From: Paenibacillus periandrae
Lineage (GTDB): Bacteria; Bacillota; Bacilli; Paenibacillales; NBRC-103111
DNA length: 64,000 nt
Direction: 5' to 3'
Assembly: GCF_022458865.1 (NCBI RefSeq)
Contig: NZ_JAJNMU010000011.1
Span: forward strand, 62,001 to 126,000
The position numbers and the translations under genes were made by a program. This document shows, piece after piece, positions 50,732-59,717 of the stretch (position 1 is its first letter; every line of letters begins with the position of its first letter). The notes beneath the pieces were generated by a model, which worked only from the letters and a program-made list of their open reading frames with translations, searched no databases and was not told the DNA's origin.

Positions 50732-52429
50732 ATGAAGATAGATTCGAAAAAACCGCTTGTTGTGCAAAACGATTTTACGGTGCTTCTTGAAGCACGTCAT
50801 CCTGATTCGGAGCAGGTTCGAATTGTATTGACCCGTTTTGCTGATTTGGTGAAGACTCCAGGGGCGATTCATACCTACCGGATGTCTGCGCTATCGCTAT
50901 GGAACGCGGCAGCAGCGGGGATGACGACAGCGGAAATCGTTGATTTTCTGGAGCAGTATGCAAAATTCGGTGTCTCTGTCCATGTTAAGCAGGATATTCG
51001 AAGATTCGTTGAACGTTACGGTTTGGTGCGGATAGAAAGTTTGGGAGAGGATCTGCTGTTGGTTTCTGATGATGTGGATGCTATTAAAGAGATGGTGTCG
51101 TATAGATCGCTTCGCTCCTATGGACTGTGTCAGATTGATTCGCGAACCCTGCGCTTCTCTTCCACATTTCGGGGCGTTCTGAAACAGGAGCTAATCAAGC
51201 TGGGTTACCCTGTACAGGACTTGGCTGGTTATTCTCGTGGTGAAGAATTACCCATTAATTTAAAGCATTCCACTGGGCAGGGTCAGTCTTTTGAACTGCG
51301 GGATTACCAACGGGTTGCTGTCGATTCCTTTTATCAGGAGGGAAGTACGCTTGGAGGGAGTGGTGTGCTGGTGCTGCCTTGCGGGGCGGGAAAAACACTT
51401 ATAGGTATAGCAGCAATGGGCAAGCTAAATTGTGCGACCTTGATTCTTACGACGAATAGTACATCAGTCAAGCAATGGAAGCGTGAAATTCTAGATAAAA
51501 CGAACGTGACGGAGGATATGGTTGGGGAATACAGCGGTTTGATCAAGCAGGTTCGACCGATTACGATCGCCACCTATCAAATTTTGACCTACCGGAAGTC
51601 TAAGGATGATTTGTTTGTGCATATGGATCTGTTTAATAAACGTGACTGGGGATTAATCGTCTATGATGAGGTGCATTTGCTGCCGGCTCCGGTTTTTCGT
51701 GTTACTGCAAATATTCAAGCTACAAGAAGGCTTGGTCTTACGGCTACTCTCATTCGAGAAGACGGCAGAGAAGAGGATGTGTTCTCACTCGTGGGTCCCA
51801 AGCGATACGACATGCCTTGGAAGGAACTGGAGGGCAAGGGCTGGATTGCATCTGTAAACTGTTCGGAAATCCGTGTCGAGCTAACTGAGGCCGAGAGGAA
51901 CCGGTATGATGTCTCAGGGCCGAGGCAGCAAATGAGATTGGCCAGCATGAACAGTGCCAAATATGGTGTTATTCAAGAACTATTAAAGAGGCATTCGACC
52001 GAACAGGTTCTTATTATCGGGCAATATATCGAACAGCTCAAGCAAATATCTGATGTCCTGCAGGTTCCTTTGATTTACGGTGAAATTTCTCAGGAAAGAC
52101 GTGAGGAGCTGTTTGAAAAGTTTCGAAATGGTAAGATAAGGGTGCTTATTGTATCGAAGATAGCTAACTTTGCCGTCGATTTGCCGGATGCAGCGGTTGC
52201 GATCCAAATTTCGGGCAGTTTCGGCTCGCGGCAGGAGGAGGCGCAGCGGCTCGGTCGGATTTTACGACCCAAAGCAAATAGGAATGAGGCTTTCTTTTAT
52301 TCGATTGTTTCAGATAACACCAAGGAGCAGGATTACGCGCTGAACCGACAGTTATTTTTGGTCGAGCAGGGGTATCGTTACCGGATTCAGTCCTGGCAGT
52401 CTGTGCAATCCGAGGTCGTTCGATTATGA
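50732..52429 (+). CDS. Bacterial XPB/Rad25-type DNA helicase
   Basis: 565 residues from ATG 50732 (AGGAGGG upstream). An N-terminal domain (about 1-180) precedes a superfamily 2 core: Q-like region ELRDYQRVAVDSF, Walker A LPCGAGKTLIG (K221), DEVH at 312-315, LGLTAT with the XPB-specific RED motif in IREDGRE (342-344), and motifs V-VI with FAVDLPDA and EAQRLGRILRPK. XPB homologues translocate on or unwind DNA in 3'-5' direction; bacterial copies have been studied mainly biochemically and their role is poorly known. It overlaps its HelicaseC_3 partner by four bases. Confidence 0.9.
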   Translation: MKIDSKKPLVVQNDFTVLLEARHPDSEQVRIVLTRFADLVKTPGAIHTYRMSALSLWNAAAAGMTTAEIVDFLEQYAKFGVSVHVKQDIRRFVERYGLVRIESLGEDLLLVSDDVDAIKEMVSYRSLRSYGLCQIDSRTLRFSSTFRGVLKQELIKLGYPVQDLAGYSRGEELPINLKHSTGQGQSFELRDYQRVAVDSFYQEGSTLGGSGVLVLPCGAGKTLIGIAAMGKLNCATLILTTNSTSVKQWKREILDKTNVTEDMVGEYSGLIKQVRPITIATYQILTYRKSKDDLFVHMDLFNKRDWGLIVYDEVHLLPAPVFRVTANIQATRRLGLTATLIREDGREEDVFSLVGPKRYDMPWKELEGKGWIASVNCSEIRVELTEAERNRYDVSGPRQQMRLASMNSAKYGVIQELLKRHSTEQVLIIGQYIEQLKQISDVLQVPLIYGEISQERREELFEKFRNGKIRVLIVSKIANFAVDLPDAAVAIQISGSFGSRQEEAQRLGRILRPKANRNEAFFYSIVSDNTKEQDYALNRQLFLVEQGYRYRIQSWQSVQSEVVRL

Positions 52430-54255
52430 ACCATGCCTATTTTCTGGGTCGAATGGAGCCGGGTTTTATAAAAAAGCTGGAGACCGAACGCATTTATGCA
52501 CCATGGATACAGCAAGGATACCAACTTGTGACCATTTGGAACGATATCGAAATCATGAAATCGATATACGGACATTTGTCCGAAAGGGAACGCCGTTTAC
52601 TGCAGCTGCTGGTTATTCATGTAGGCTGTGTGCCTTTTGAGTGGCCCAAGCTTGAGCGGCTTACGCATTCTTTAATGTCTGGAGCTGAAGCTCGGGTTGG
52701 ACTGCTGCTGCTTGTTGAAAAGGGATTTCTGTACGTATTGCGCAAATCTTGGGGAGAGCAGCTGTACGTTATGGCTCATGATGGGCTCGCGATGTGGCAG
52801 CAGATCTTATGGCCTCAAGGTGAAGGGCGTTATACAGCAATGAATAGAGAGCCGTTGAAATATACGGATATCGAACTGACAGATCAAGGTAGGACTGGAC
52901 TTGTTCACAATATATTTCAGTCTATGGTGTATATAAGCCAGAATGACATGAAACTGACCAGAAGCGGAGCATTGCCCAAAAGAACCCTACTCAAATGGAA
53001 AAAAGTACTTTTCCTCGATGATGATGCATTCAAAGCATGCGGAATTCAGTATGCTTATATGAATGTGTATAGTGAATCGATTGCGGTTGTGTTGGATTTC
53101 ATGATCAGGCTGCAAATCGTCAGGTATCAGGACGAGGAGCTCGTGCTTCAGGTTGAGGAAAGCAGGCGTTGGCTGTGTTTGAGTGAAGCGGAGCAAAATG
53201 AACGACTGTATCTGTTGTGGAAGGAGTTGATGTTCCCGACAGAGACGTGGCTGCAGCATGCCGTTCTTGTGCTGGAACATCTGCCGAATGAGGAATGGAT
53301 AAGTGGAGATCATATTTTAAGTTGGCTAAGAGATTGTGAAGTTATACCGGCTACCTCATTGCTTCATGACGAAATGCTGGTGGAACAATTGGAAGTTCTT
53401 TGGCTTAATCCATTGCTCGCGTTCGGCTGGTTGGAAAAGGGTATTAGCATGTCTCAAGAAGAGACTTATTGCTATCGTTGGAGTCAGCACCCACTGGCTG
53501 AAGCTGTGAAGAAGGAGGATACGGCACGGTATTTGTATATTCAGCCGGACTTTGAAGTGCTGGTTCCGCCTGATGTCGGATTTGCCGTACGCTGGGAGCT
53601 TGCAGCCGTGGCTGATCATCTTTATACGGATTCAATGTCACTTTATCATATAACCAAGAAGAGCTTGCAGCGTGGTATCCAAACAGGGCGAAGAGTGGAA
53701 TATATACTTGCATTTCTTGAACAACATGCCGTTGATGGTATTCCAGAACATGTTCAATTTACGATAGATCAGTGGTCTGCAGAGCTTGGTTTTAAGGCAG
53801 GTGTGTTTGACATCGATAAGGATAGTACCATAGTTATGGACACATCGGAGTCTGACATGCCTAAGGTGGAAGCATGCCAACAGCTGGCCCATAGAAAAGG
53901 GCTGTTGGATTCACGTCATTCATTTATCCAATTGGAAATGGAGCGGCAGCTCCCTTCTTTATCAGAGCTGTATTCGGAGCTTCGTACGGTTCCAGCCGCA
54001 TGGATGAAGGAATATCGTTCCTATCATTCGAGTACACGAAGAGAAATCACGCTGAAGGCTATGGAATGGAAAACAGAACTGCAGATCCGCGGTAATGGAA
54101 TAGATCGCGTAATCATTCCAAGAATGCTGCAGGAAATAGATGGAAATTGGGGTGTATCGGGTTATGACGCGTTGCATGGTAAAGAAATTAGCTTGTTAAT
54201 CAGTGATTGTGATGAAATGCGGATCATTGTACCAGGAATATACGAGAAATATTGA
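52426..54255 (+). CDS. Helicase-associated (HelicaseC_3) partner protein
   Basis: 609 residues without ATPase motifs. The middle to C-terminal region (about 365-455) fits the HelicaseC_3 domain found beside bacterial XPB: YIQPDFEVLVPPDVGFAVRW, then LYHITKKSLQRGIQTGRRVE and FLEQHAVDGIPEHVQ. The N-terminal half is helical, with winged-helix-like stretches (LSERERRLLQLLVIHVG, LLLLVEKGFLYVLR). The start overlaps the helicase stop as ATGA, so both are made together, probably as a complex. In actinobacteria similar proteins are also adjacent to XPB. Function unknown; DNA repair or chromosome maintenance is the usual guess. Confidence 0.78.
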   Translation: MNHAYFLGRMEPGFIKKLETERIYAPWIQQGYQLVTIWNDIEIMKSIYGHLSERERRLLQLLVIHVGCVPFEWPKLERLTHSLMSGAEARVGLLLLVEKGFLYVLRKSWGEQLYVMAHDGLAMWQQILWPQGEGRYTAMNREPLKYTDIELTDQGRTGLVHNIFQSMVYISQNDMKLTRSGALPKRTLLKWKKVLFLDDDAFKACGIQYAYMNVYSESIAVVLDFMIRLQIVRYQDEELVLQVEESRRWLCLSEAEQNERLYLLWKELMFPTETWLQHAVLVLEHLPNEEWISGDHILSWLRDCEVIPATSLLHDEMLVEQLEVLWLNPLLAFGWLEKGISMSQEETYCYRWSQHPLAEAVKKEDTARYLYIQPDFEVLVPPDVGFAVRWELAAVADHLYTDSMSLYHITKKSLQRGIQTGRRVEYILAFLEQHAVDGIPEHVQFTIDQWSAELGFKAGVFDIDKDSTIVMDTSESDMPKVEACQQLAHRKGLLDSRHSFIQLEMERQLPSLSELYSELRTVPAAWMKEYRSYHSSTRREITLKAMEWKTELQIRGNGIDRVIIPRMLQEIDGNWGVSGYDALHGKEISLLISDCDEMRIIVPGIYEKY

Positions 54256-54332
54256 TCTGCATAAGGGCCTTTTGTGTGTTATGATAGTAGAGAATACAAC
54301 AATCATAAACATTCGAAAAGGCAGGTGCGGTG

Positions 54333-54794
54333 ATGGCAGTAACAGAAGCGCAAACCTTGGACATGTCTGCTATTCTCATGCAGGCGTATGATTTGGGGGA
54401 CATGATAAAAAGTTCCGCTGAGACAGCGGAGTTTCTATATTGGAAGCAGCGATTAGATCAGGATGCGCAAGTAAGCGGTTTGGTGCGTCAGTTTGACAAG
54501 AAGAAAGAGTTGTTTGAGGAGTGCCAGAGGTTTGGGCATTTTCACCCTGATTATCATGCCGCACTGGGACAGGTACAGGAAATTCAAAATCAGTTAGATA
54601 GTCTGGAGTCCGTTAGAAGGTTCAAGCTGGCTGAGGAGAGACTAGACAATTTATTGTATTCCGTATCGCAAACGATAGCGCACAGTGTTTCGGATACGAT
54701 CAAAGTACCAAGTAATGATCCGCTTGCAAGCGGTGGAAGTTGTTCAACGGGCAGCTGCTCTACAGGAGGAAGCTGCAGCGGTGGCTGCAGCTAA
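54333..54794 (+). CDS. ylbF: YlbF family protein with Cys-rich tail
   Basis: 153 residues. The helical YlbF/YmcA domain (about 10-125) has AYDLGDMIKSSAETAEFLYW and VRRFKLAEERLDNLLYSVSQ. The C-terminus is GSCSTGSCSTGGSCSGGCS, four cysteines in a Gly/Ser tail able to bind a metal or iron-sulfur cluster, as in the Bacillus YlbF-YmcA-YaaT Y-complex that controls RNase Y cleavage and sporulation. It follows the helicase pair by 77 bases; ylbG lies 1.1 kb on, past a reversed asparaginase gene. Confidence 0.9.
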   Translation: MAVTEAQTLDMSAILMQAYDLGDMIKSSAETAEFLYWKQRLDQDAQVSGLVRQFDKKKELFEECQRFGHFHPDYHAALGQVQEIQNQLDSLESVRRFKLAEERLDNLLYSVSQTIAHSVSDTIKVPSNDPLASGGSCSTGSCSTGGSCSGGCS

Positions 54795-54848
54795 TCTTTA
54801 GACCTGAAGGAAGCAGTTATGATCAACGTTATTTCCAGTTTGAGAGCT

Positions 54849-55868
54849 TTAATCGTGATGCCATTTAAACGTAGCATTCGGCTGGATACTGCCTACGATA
54901 TGATCATGACAGTTCTTGATAGCCGGATGATGAAAAGAACGCAAGGCTTCAATTTCCTGATCCTGCAGCAGATTTAGTTGAATTAACGTTTCCATGACAG
55001 CTGGATATAGGGCACGTTTGGCGCCATCTTCAATCTTGAGTGCAATTCCCCAGCTCTTCTCGGGTATGGTGAGGGTGAACAAGCCCTCAGCGCCCATTTT
55101 TCCAATGATACGTCCATTAGTGACCTCAATCAGTCGAGTGTCGAATCGATCACTCCCTGCGATATAATAGGGCTCACTGGATATGGCCCTGATAATACGG
55201 CTGCAAGCCTCCTTACGGGCAGAACTCAGATTAACAGGGTTCCCGAGCTGTGCATAGGCAAAGGCCAATGCCTCCAGAGGCATTGCAAATACGGGAACGC
55301 CACAGCCATCTGTGCCAAGTGTAATCTGCTCCGGCAATAAATTGCTCATCTCCGCGATGACGTGAAGCATAAGCTGTTGAACGGGGTGCGTGATCTCGAT
55401 ATAGGAGTGATTGGATATTCCAAGCATTTGAGCTAAAGCCAACATGCCTGTATGCTTTCCTGAGCAATTATTGCGCAGCGGTGTGAATGGCTGGTTAGCC
55501 TGCTTTAAACGTTCTGCTGTAGGTTCATGAAACGGTTCATGAATCCCGCAGCATAATGCGGTTTCATCAAGATTAAGTTGACGCAGAGTACGATCAACCC
55601 ATCTGGCATGTTCATCCTCGCCATTGTGGGAAGCGCATATCAAGGTGATTTGCTTATCATCAAGATGTAAGCGCTCTGCTCCACCAGCTTCGAGCAGTGG
55701 AATTGCTTGGAGCAGCTTGGCTGTTGAACGTGCAAATGTATAAAAAGATGGATTTCCCGCGGAGACAATCAGCTTGCGGTTTATATCCATGACAGCGAGA
55801 TGAACGATGTGCCGGCTTTCCGTTAGGGTACCTCGTATGATGTGAATATTTAATTCTCCGTTGTCCAC
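54849..55868 (-). CDS. Asparaginase, Rhizobium-type (PF06089 family)
   Basis: 339 residues from a GTG start with AAAGGATG upstream. Family words: FYTFARSTAKLLQAIPLLE (the S-x-K pair), CASHNGEDEHARWV, NNCSGKHTGMLALAQ and GTDGCGVPVFAMPLE. The S-K motif and CSGKH are the proposed catalytic residues of this asparaginase type, unrelated to the bacterial type I/II threonine enzymes. It converts asparagine to aspartate and ammonia. It is inserted between ylbF and ylbG on the opposite strand. Confidence 0.88.
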   Translation of the reverse strand: MDNGELNIHIIRGTLTESRHIVHLAVMDINRKLIVSAGNPSFYTFARSTAKLLQAIPLLEAGGAERLHLDDKQITLICASHNGEDEHARWVDRTLRQLNLDETALCCGIHEPFHEPTAERLKQANQPFTPLRNNCSGKHTGMLALAQMLGISNHSYIEITHPVQQLMLHVIAEMSNLLPEQITLGTDGCGVPVFAMPLEALAFAYAQLGNPVNLSSARKEACSRIIRAISSEPYYIAGSDRFDTRLIEVTNGRIIGKMGAEGLFTLTIPEKSWGIALKIEDGAKRALYPAVMETLIQLNLLQDQEIEALRSFHHPAIKNCHDHIVGSIQPNATFKWHHD

Positions 55869-55908
55869 AGTCCATCATCCTTTCATTTGACTCTATAGAA
55901 AGTAGGTA

Positions 55909-56181
55909 ATGCTGATGTTAACCGATCGAAGCGGTCTTATTGTTTGGGTGACAGATCTCAAAGCAGCGAACAAGCATTTGGAGCGTTATGGAAGTGTGCA
56001 TTTTATTTCCAAAAGGTTACATTATGCGGCCATGTATGTCCATGCAAGTAAGCTGGAGGAAACGATGAAGCAGCTGCAAAAGCTGGCATTTGTCAAAAAA
56101 GTCGAACGGTCCTATCGGAATGAAATTCAAACCGAGTATACTAACAACGGGGCTGATAAATCAAACTTTTATACCCTATAA
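55909..56181 (+). CDS. ylbG: YlbG family protein
   Basis: 90 residues, DUF2129. RSGLIVWVTDLKAANKHLERYG, VHFISKRLHYAAMYV and LAFVKKVERSYRNEIQTEY match Bacillus YlbG. Function unknown. Partnering with ylbF is conserved in Bacillales, here interrupted by the asparaginase gene. The start ATG 55909 has a weak AAGTAGGT site; ATG 55915 is an alternative. Confidence 0.9.
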   Translation: MLMLTDRSGLIVWVTDLKAANKHLERYGSVHFISKRLHYAAMYVHASKLEETMKQLQKLAFVKKVERSYRNEIQTEYTNNGADKSNFYTL

Positions 56182-56243
56182 ATGGTATGTAATTTTTTGT
56201 TTATATAATGAGGTATATGGGTTTATTATATACATGTTCGGAG

Positions 56244-56273
56244 GAAAAGCTTCTGATGTCGGAGGCTTTTTTT
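56244..56273 (+). terminator. Intrinsic terminator after ylbG
   Basis: AAAGCTTC pairs with GGAGGCTTT-type arm around TGATGTC, followed by a run of Ts. Confidence 0.75.
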
Positions 56274-56319
56274 GCTGTGAAGTATCAAGTTTACAAGATT
56301 TAACTAAAGAATAATTTAT

Positions 56320-56348
56320 TTGTCAATCATTCTTCAGTAATGTAAAAT
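56320..56348 (+). promoter_or_regulatory. SigA promoter of the 56414 gene
   Basis: TTGTCA (56320-56325), 17-base spacer, TAAAAT (56343-56348). Confidence 0.6.
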
Positions 56349-56413
56349 ATACAGAAGAACTATGCTGTACATAGGTTTAAAGGACTATTTACATAGGCGG
56401 GAGGTTATGATTT

Positions 56414-56848
56414 ATGAGGGATAGAACGATAGAACGATCAAATGGTTGTGAACCGTTTTTTGTTTCATTAGGTAACAAAAGCATTACGGATATCGTTATC
56501 ACGAATCATGCCCAAATCCGCTGGAATGACCGTGTTGAGCATGAAAAAACGGGTTTTGAAGATATTTGTGCCTTTTTATGGAACCGCTTAAAAGCGGGCC
56601 AGATCAAGTCTTATTACAAGAATGGTGAAGATGCTTATCTGGTGGATGACGATTTGGTTTTGATCGCTGAATTCACAGATATGGAGAACATTAGCGAGAC
56701 GGGTCCAAAGCTGCATCGGATGGTCATTGTCACTTTTTTAGGACGTATGTCGGAAACGATTGAGCTTAGGGATTTGAAATCTTATTACTCTTGGCTGCGT
56801 CATTCACGTCGAATGACTTTGATCAAAAACAGCCGGAAACGCCGATAA
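56414..56848 (+). CDS. Unknown protein of 144 residues
   Basis: The ATG follows GGGAGGT by 8 bases and the gene has its own promoter and terminator, so it is real. The sequence is soluble and mixed alpha/beta: DIVITNHAQIRWNDRVEH, FLWNRLKAGQIKSYYKNGED, LVLIAEFTDM, HRMVIVTFLGRMSE, with a strongly basic tail ending KNSRKRR. The order of a His-rich helix then a beta hairpin faintly recalls RelE/BrnT-like folds, but no catalytic set is seen and no antitoxin gene is adjacent. I do not recognise the family. Confidence 0.75.
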   Translation: MRDRTIERSNGCEPFFVSLGNKSITDIVITNHAQIRWNDRVEHEKTGFEDICAFLWNRLKAGQIKSYYKNGEDAYLVDDDLVLIAEFTDMENISETGPKLHRMVIVTFLGRMSETIELRDLKSYYSWLRHSRRMTLIKNSRKRR

Positions 56849-56859
56849 TAAAGGATTCC

Positions 56860-56897
56860 AAAGAGTATTCTGCGTAGATGCAGCATGCTCTTTTTTT
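56860..56897 (+). terminator. Intrinsic terminator
   Basis: AAAGAGTATTCTGC pairs with GCAGCATGCTCTTT (one mismatch, one G-U) followed by further Ts. Confidence 0.8.
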
Positions 56898-56943
56898 ATT
56901 TGCTATAATAGGTCTACCAAAGCATGTTGGAGGTACGCAGATC

Positions 56944-57855
56944 ATGGCACTTAATTTTCATCAGCTTCATATTTTTTATACAGTCGCGGAGAAAGGCAGT
57001 TTTTCATATGCGGCACAAGCCCTTCACATGACTCAGCCCGCTGTTACGATGCAGGTGCAATCGTTAGAGGATTATTTTGGTACCAAGCTGTTTCATCGTT
57101 CCACGAAAAAGATTGAACTCTCGGAAGCAGGCAGAACCTTAATGCCATTTGCCAAACGGAGTATTGACCTAATAAAAGAAACGGACATCAGTATGTCCAA
57201 ATTTACACATATGCTGGAAGGAAGGCTTCACTTAGGGGCCAGTATGACTGTAGGGGAATATATATTGCCTCGCTTGCTCGGGCCTTTTGGAAAGGAATAT
57301 CCGAACATTTCAATTAGCATGAAGGTCATCAACACGAGACAAATACTTGATGAAGTGCTGAACCACCAATTGAATTTTGGTATTGTGGAAGCAGAGGTGC
57401 ATCACCCGGATGTGCATGTGGAAGCTGTGATGAATGATGAATTAATGCTTATTGTTTCAAAAGACCATCCGTTGGCTGACATGCCGATCGTTACATTGGA
57501 AGAGATGCTAAAGTATCCTTTTATTTTAAGAGAACAAGGCTCGGGGACGAGAACGGTTATGGAGGAAGAGCTTGCTCGTGCAGGCTGTGATCCGGGCGAT
57601 ATGAAGATCGTTATGGAGCTTGGCAGTACCGGTGCTGTTAAATCGGCTGTAGAAGCTGGCCTGGGTATCTCCATATTGTCCCAATCCTCTCTCAAGCATG
57701 AAGCGGCGCTGGGTGTATTAGTCGTAAAAAAAATCGAAGGCGTTTGCTTTACTCGCAGCTTCCATGCGATTTATCTGAATTCAACCATTTTGCCAATATC
57801 GGCCGTCACCTTTTTGACCTTTTTGCGCGAACGGGATTTGAGTCAATGGCTATAA
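56944..57855 (+). CDS. LysR family regulator (CysL-like)
   Basis: 303 residues from ATG 56944 (TTGGAGGT upstream). The winged helix is LNFHQLHIFYTVAEKGSFSY, AAQALHMTQPAVTMQVQSLE. The effector domain begins around residue 90 (GRLHLGASMTVGEYILPRLL), with REQGSGTRTVMEEEL and VEAGLGISILS. Overall it resembles CysL/YwfK and the selenium-metabolism-associated LysR group, which respond to sulfur or anion status. No divergently oriented target gene is adjacent, so the regulon is unknown. Confidence 0.88.
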   Translation: MALNFHQLHIFYTVAEKGSFSYAAQALHMTQPAVTMQVQSLEDYFGTKLFHRSTKKIELSEAGRTLMPFAKRSIDLIKETDISMSKFTHMLEGRLHLGASMTVGEYILPRLLGPFGKEYPNISISMKVINTRQILDEVLNHQLNFGIVEAEVHHPDVHVEAVMNDELMLIVSKDHPLADMPIVTLEEMLKYPFILREQGSGTRTVMEEELARAGCDPGDMKIVMELGSTGAVKSAVEAGLGISILSQSSLKHEAALGVLVVKKIEGVCFTRSFHAIYLNSTILPISAVTFLTFLRERDLSQWL

Positions 57856-57943
57856 AAGCAGGTTGACCAATTGTCGAGGAATGGTATATTCTGGATTATT
57901 GGAGTTATTATCGAATCAGAATCAGGAAAAGAGGGGTCATATG

Positions 57944-58786
57944 ATGTACGCGGATTTGCATAGTCACACTTTGGCGTCGGATGGGATGCAGCCACCAGCT
58001 GAAAATGTACGGCTTGCTGTGGCGGCAGGACTCGGGGCTATAGCGATAACTGATCACGATACAGTAGCAGGGCTTCAGGAAGCGATAGCTGCGGGTGAGC
58101 AATATGGAATTCAGGTTGTCCCTGGCGTTGAGATCAGCACGATAGCTGGCGGCGAGGATATCCATGTTCTTGGGTATTGGATGGATTACGAAAATGAGCT
58201 GTTTTTGGAGCGGTTGGCGAATCTGAGGAGTGTTAGGGACAAACGGAACGAAATGATGCTTGAGAAGCTGAATGAACTGGGTGTTCCACTCACGATGGAT
58301 GAAGTACGTGCATCTCTGCAAGCATCGAAAAAAGTCGATGAAACGCTCGGTAGGCCGCATATCGCCGATGCCATGCTGCGCAAGGGATATGTCGGCACTA
58401 TTGCTGAAGCATTTGACCGATTTCTTGGAAAAGAAGGTGCTGCTTATGTCAATCCGCCGCGGATTGAGCCTGCAACTGCAATTGGATGGATTCGGGATGC
58501 TGGAGGGGTTCCCGTGCTTGCCCATCCTGGTCTGTATGGACAGGATCAATTAATCGGTGAGCTTGTCGAAAGCGGTTTAGCGGGCATCGAGGTATATCAT
58601 GCGGATCATACGGTCGAGCAGGAGCAGCATTATTTGTCTATCGCCAAGCAGTATCAGCTGATTGTGACGGCAGGATCGGATTTTCATGGTGAGCGGGGCG
58701 GAGTTGTATTCCATTCGCCTATAGGCTCAAAAAAAATCGAAATATCTGTTGTTCAACAGCTTATTGAGGATAAACAAAAGCTGTGA
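57944..58786 (+). CDS. PHP domain phosphoesterase
   Basis: 280 residues from ATG 57944 (GAGGGG 7 bases upstream; the frame extends upstream without a site). PHP motifs: DLHSHTLASDG (motif 1), ITDHDT (motif 2), VVPGVEIST (motif 3), and LAHPGLYGQD and TAGSDFHGE near the end. It resembles YciV/TrpH, which hydrolyse 3',5'-nucleoside bisphosphates (pAp) or short 5' RNA ends. Metal dependence is expected. It lies 35 bases before galU but has no functional link to it. Confidence 0.87.
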   Translation: MYADLHSHTLASDGMQPPAENVRLAVAAGLGAIAITDHDTVAGLQEAIAAGEQYGIQVVPGVEISTIAGGEDIHVLGYWMDYENELFLERLANLRSVRDKRNEMMLEKLNELGVPLTMDEVRASLQASKKVDETLGRPHIADAMLRKGYVGTIAEAFDRFLGKEGAAYVNPPRIEPATAIGWIRDAGGVPVLAHPGLYGQDQLIGELVESGLAGIEVYHADHTVEQEQHYLSIAKQYQLIVTAGSDFHGERGGVVFHSPIGSKKIEISVVQQLIEDKQKL

Positions 58787-58820
58787 ATAAGGAGAAAGGT
58801 AGAAGTTCAGGAGGATTAGG

Positions 58821-59699
58821 ATGAAAATACGTAAAGCAATCATACCAGCCGCAGGTCTGGGAACCCGGTTTTTACCTGCGACCAAAGCCCAGCCCAAAGA
58901 AATGCTGCCGATCGTCGATAAACCGGCGATTCAATATATTGTTGAAGAAGCGATTGCTTCCGGCATTGAAGATATTATGATAGTGACCGGTCGTAATAAA
59001 AGAGCGATTGAGGATCATTTTGACAAATCCGTTGAGCTGGAAATGATGCTGGAGGAAAAAGGGAATCTGGAGCTGTTAAAGCTCGTGCAGGATGTGTCGA
59101 ACCTTGCCGATGTTCATTATATTCGCCAAAAGCAGCCGCTTGGTCTCGGGCATGCCGTATTGTGCGCACGTAAATTTATAGGCAATGAACCGTTTGCCGT
59201 GCTGCTTGGCGACGATATTATTCAGGCAGAGCCGCCGTTCTTGCAGCAAATGATCGAGCTGTATGAGCATACGGAAACATCCGTAATCGCAGTATCAGAA
59301 GTGCCGTGGGAGGATGTGGACAAATACGGAATCGTTTCACCTTCCTCTGTGGTCCACCCTTATTATCGGTATATCGAGGATTTGGTCGAAAAACCGGACC
59401 GCGGCCATGCACCATCGAACCTGGCTGTCATCGGCAGATATATCATTCAACCGGAGATTTTCAACATACTGGAAAATTGTGAGCCTGGCAGAAACGGTGA
59501 GATCCAACTGACCGATGCGCTGCGCATACTGAACAGTCAGAGCCCTATGGTCATCTGCCCGGTCCAAGGCAGACGTTATGACGTCGGAGATAAGATCGGC
59601 TATCTCGAAGCAACCATCGAAATCGCACTTCAGCGCGAAGACCTTCAGGACGCCCTAAAGGCATATTTACAAAAGCTAACAAGCACCTGGCACTCTTAA
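58821..59699 (+). CDS. galU: UTP-glucose-1-phosphate uridylyltransferase
   Basis: 292 residues. The nucleotidyl-transfer loop is PAAGLGTRFLPATKAQPKEM at 9-28, followed by IVDKPAIQYIVEEA, FAVLLGDDII (metal Asp), KYGIVSPSS, LVEKPD, NLAVIGRYI and YDVGDKIGYLEATIE. It makes UDP-glucose for teichoic acid, glycolipid and exopolysaccharide synthesis. AGGAGG precedes the ATG. It is followed by a repeat-rich region rather than a simple terminator. Confidence 0.95.
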   Translation: MKIRKAIIPAAGLGTRFLPATKAQPKEMLPIVDKPAIQYIVEEAIASGIEDIMIVTGRNKRAIEDHFDKSVELEMMLEEKGNLELLKLVQDVSNLADVHYIRQKQPLGLGHAVLCARKFIGNEPFAVLLGDDIIQAEPPFLQQMIELYEHTETSVIAVSEVPWEDVDKYGIVSPSSVVHPYYRYIEDLVEKPDRGHAPSNLAVIGRYIIQPEIFNILENCEPGRNGEIQLTDALRILNSQSPMVICPVQGRRYDVGDKIGYLEATIEIALQREDLQDALKAYLQKLTSTWHS

Positions 59700-59717
59700 T
59701 AAAGTGTCTTAAGTAGC

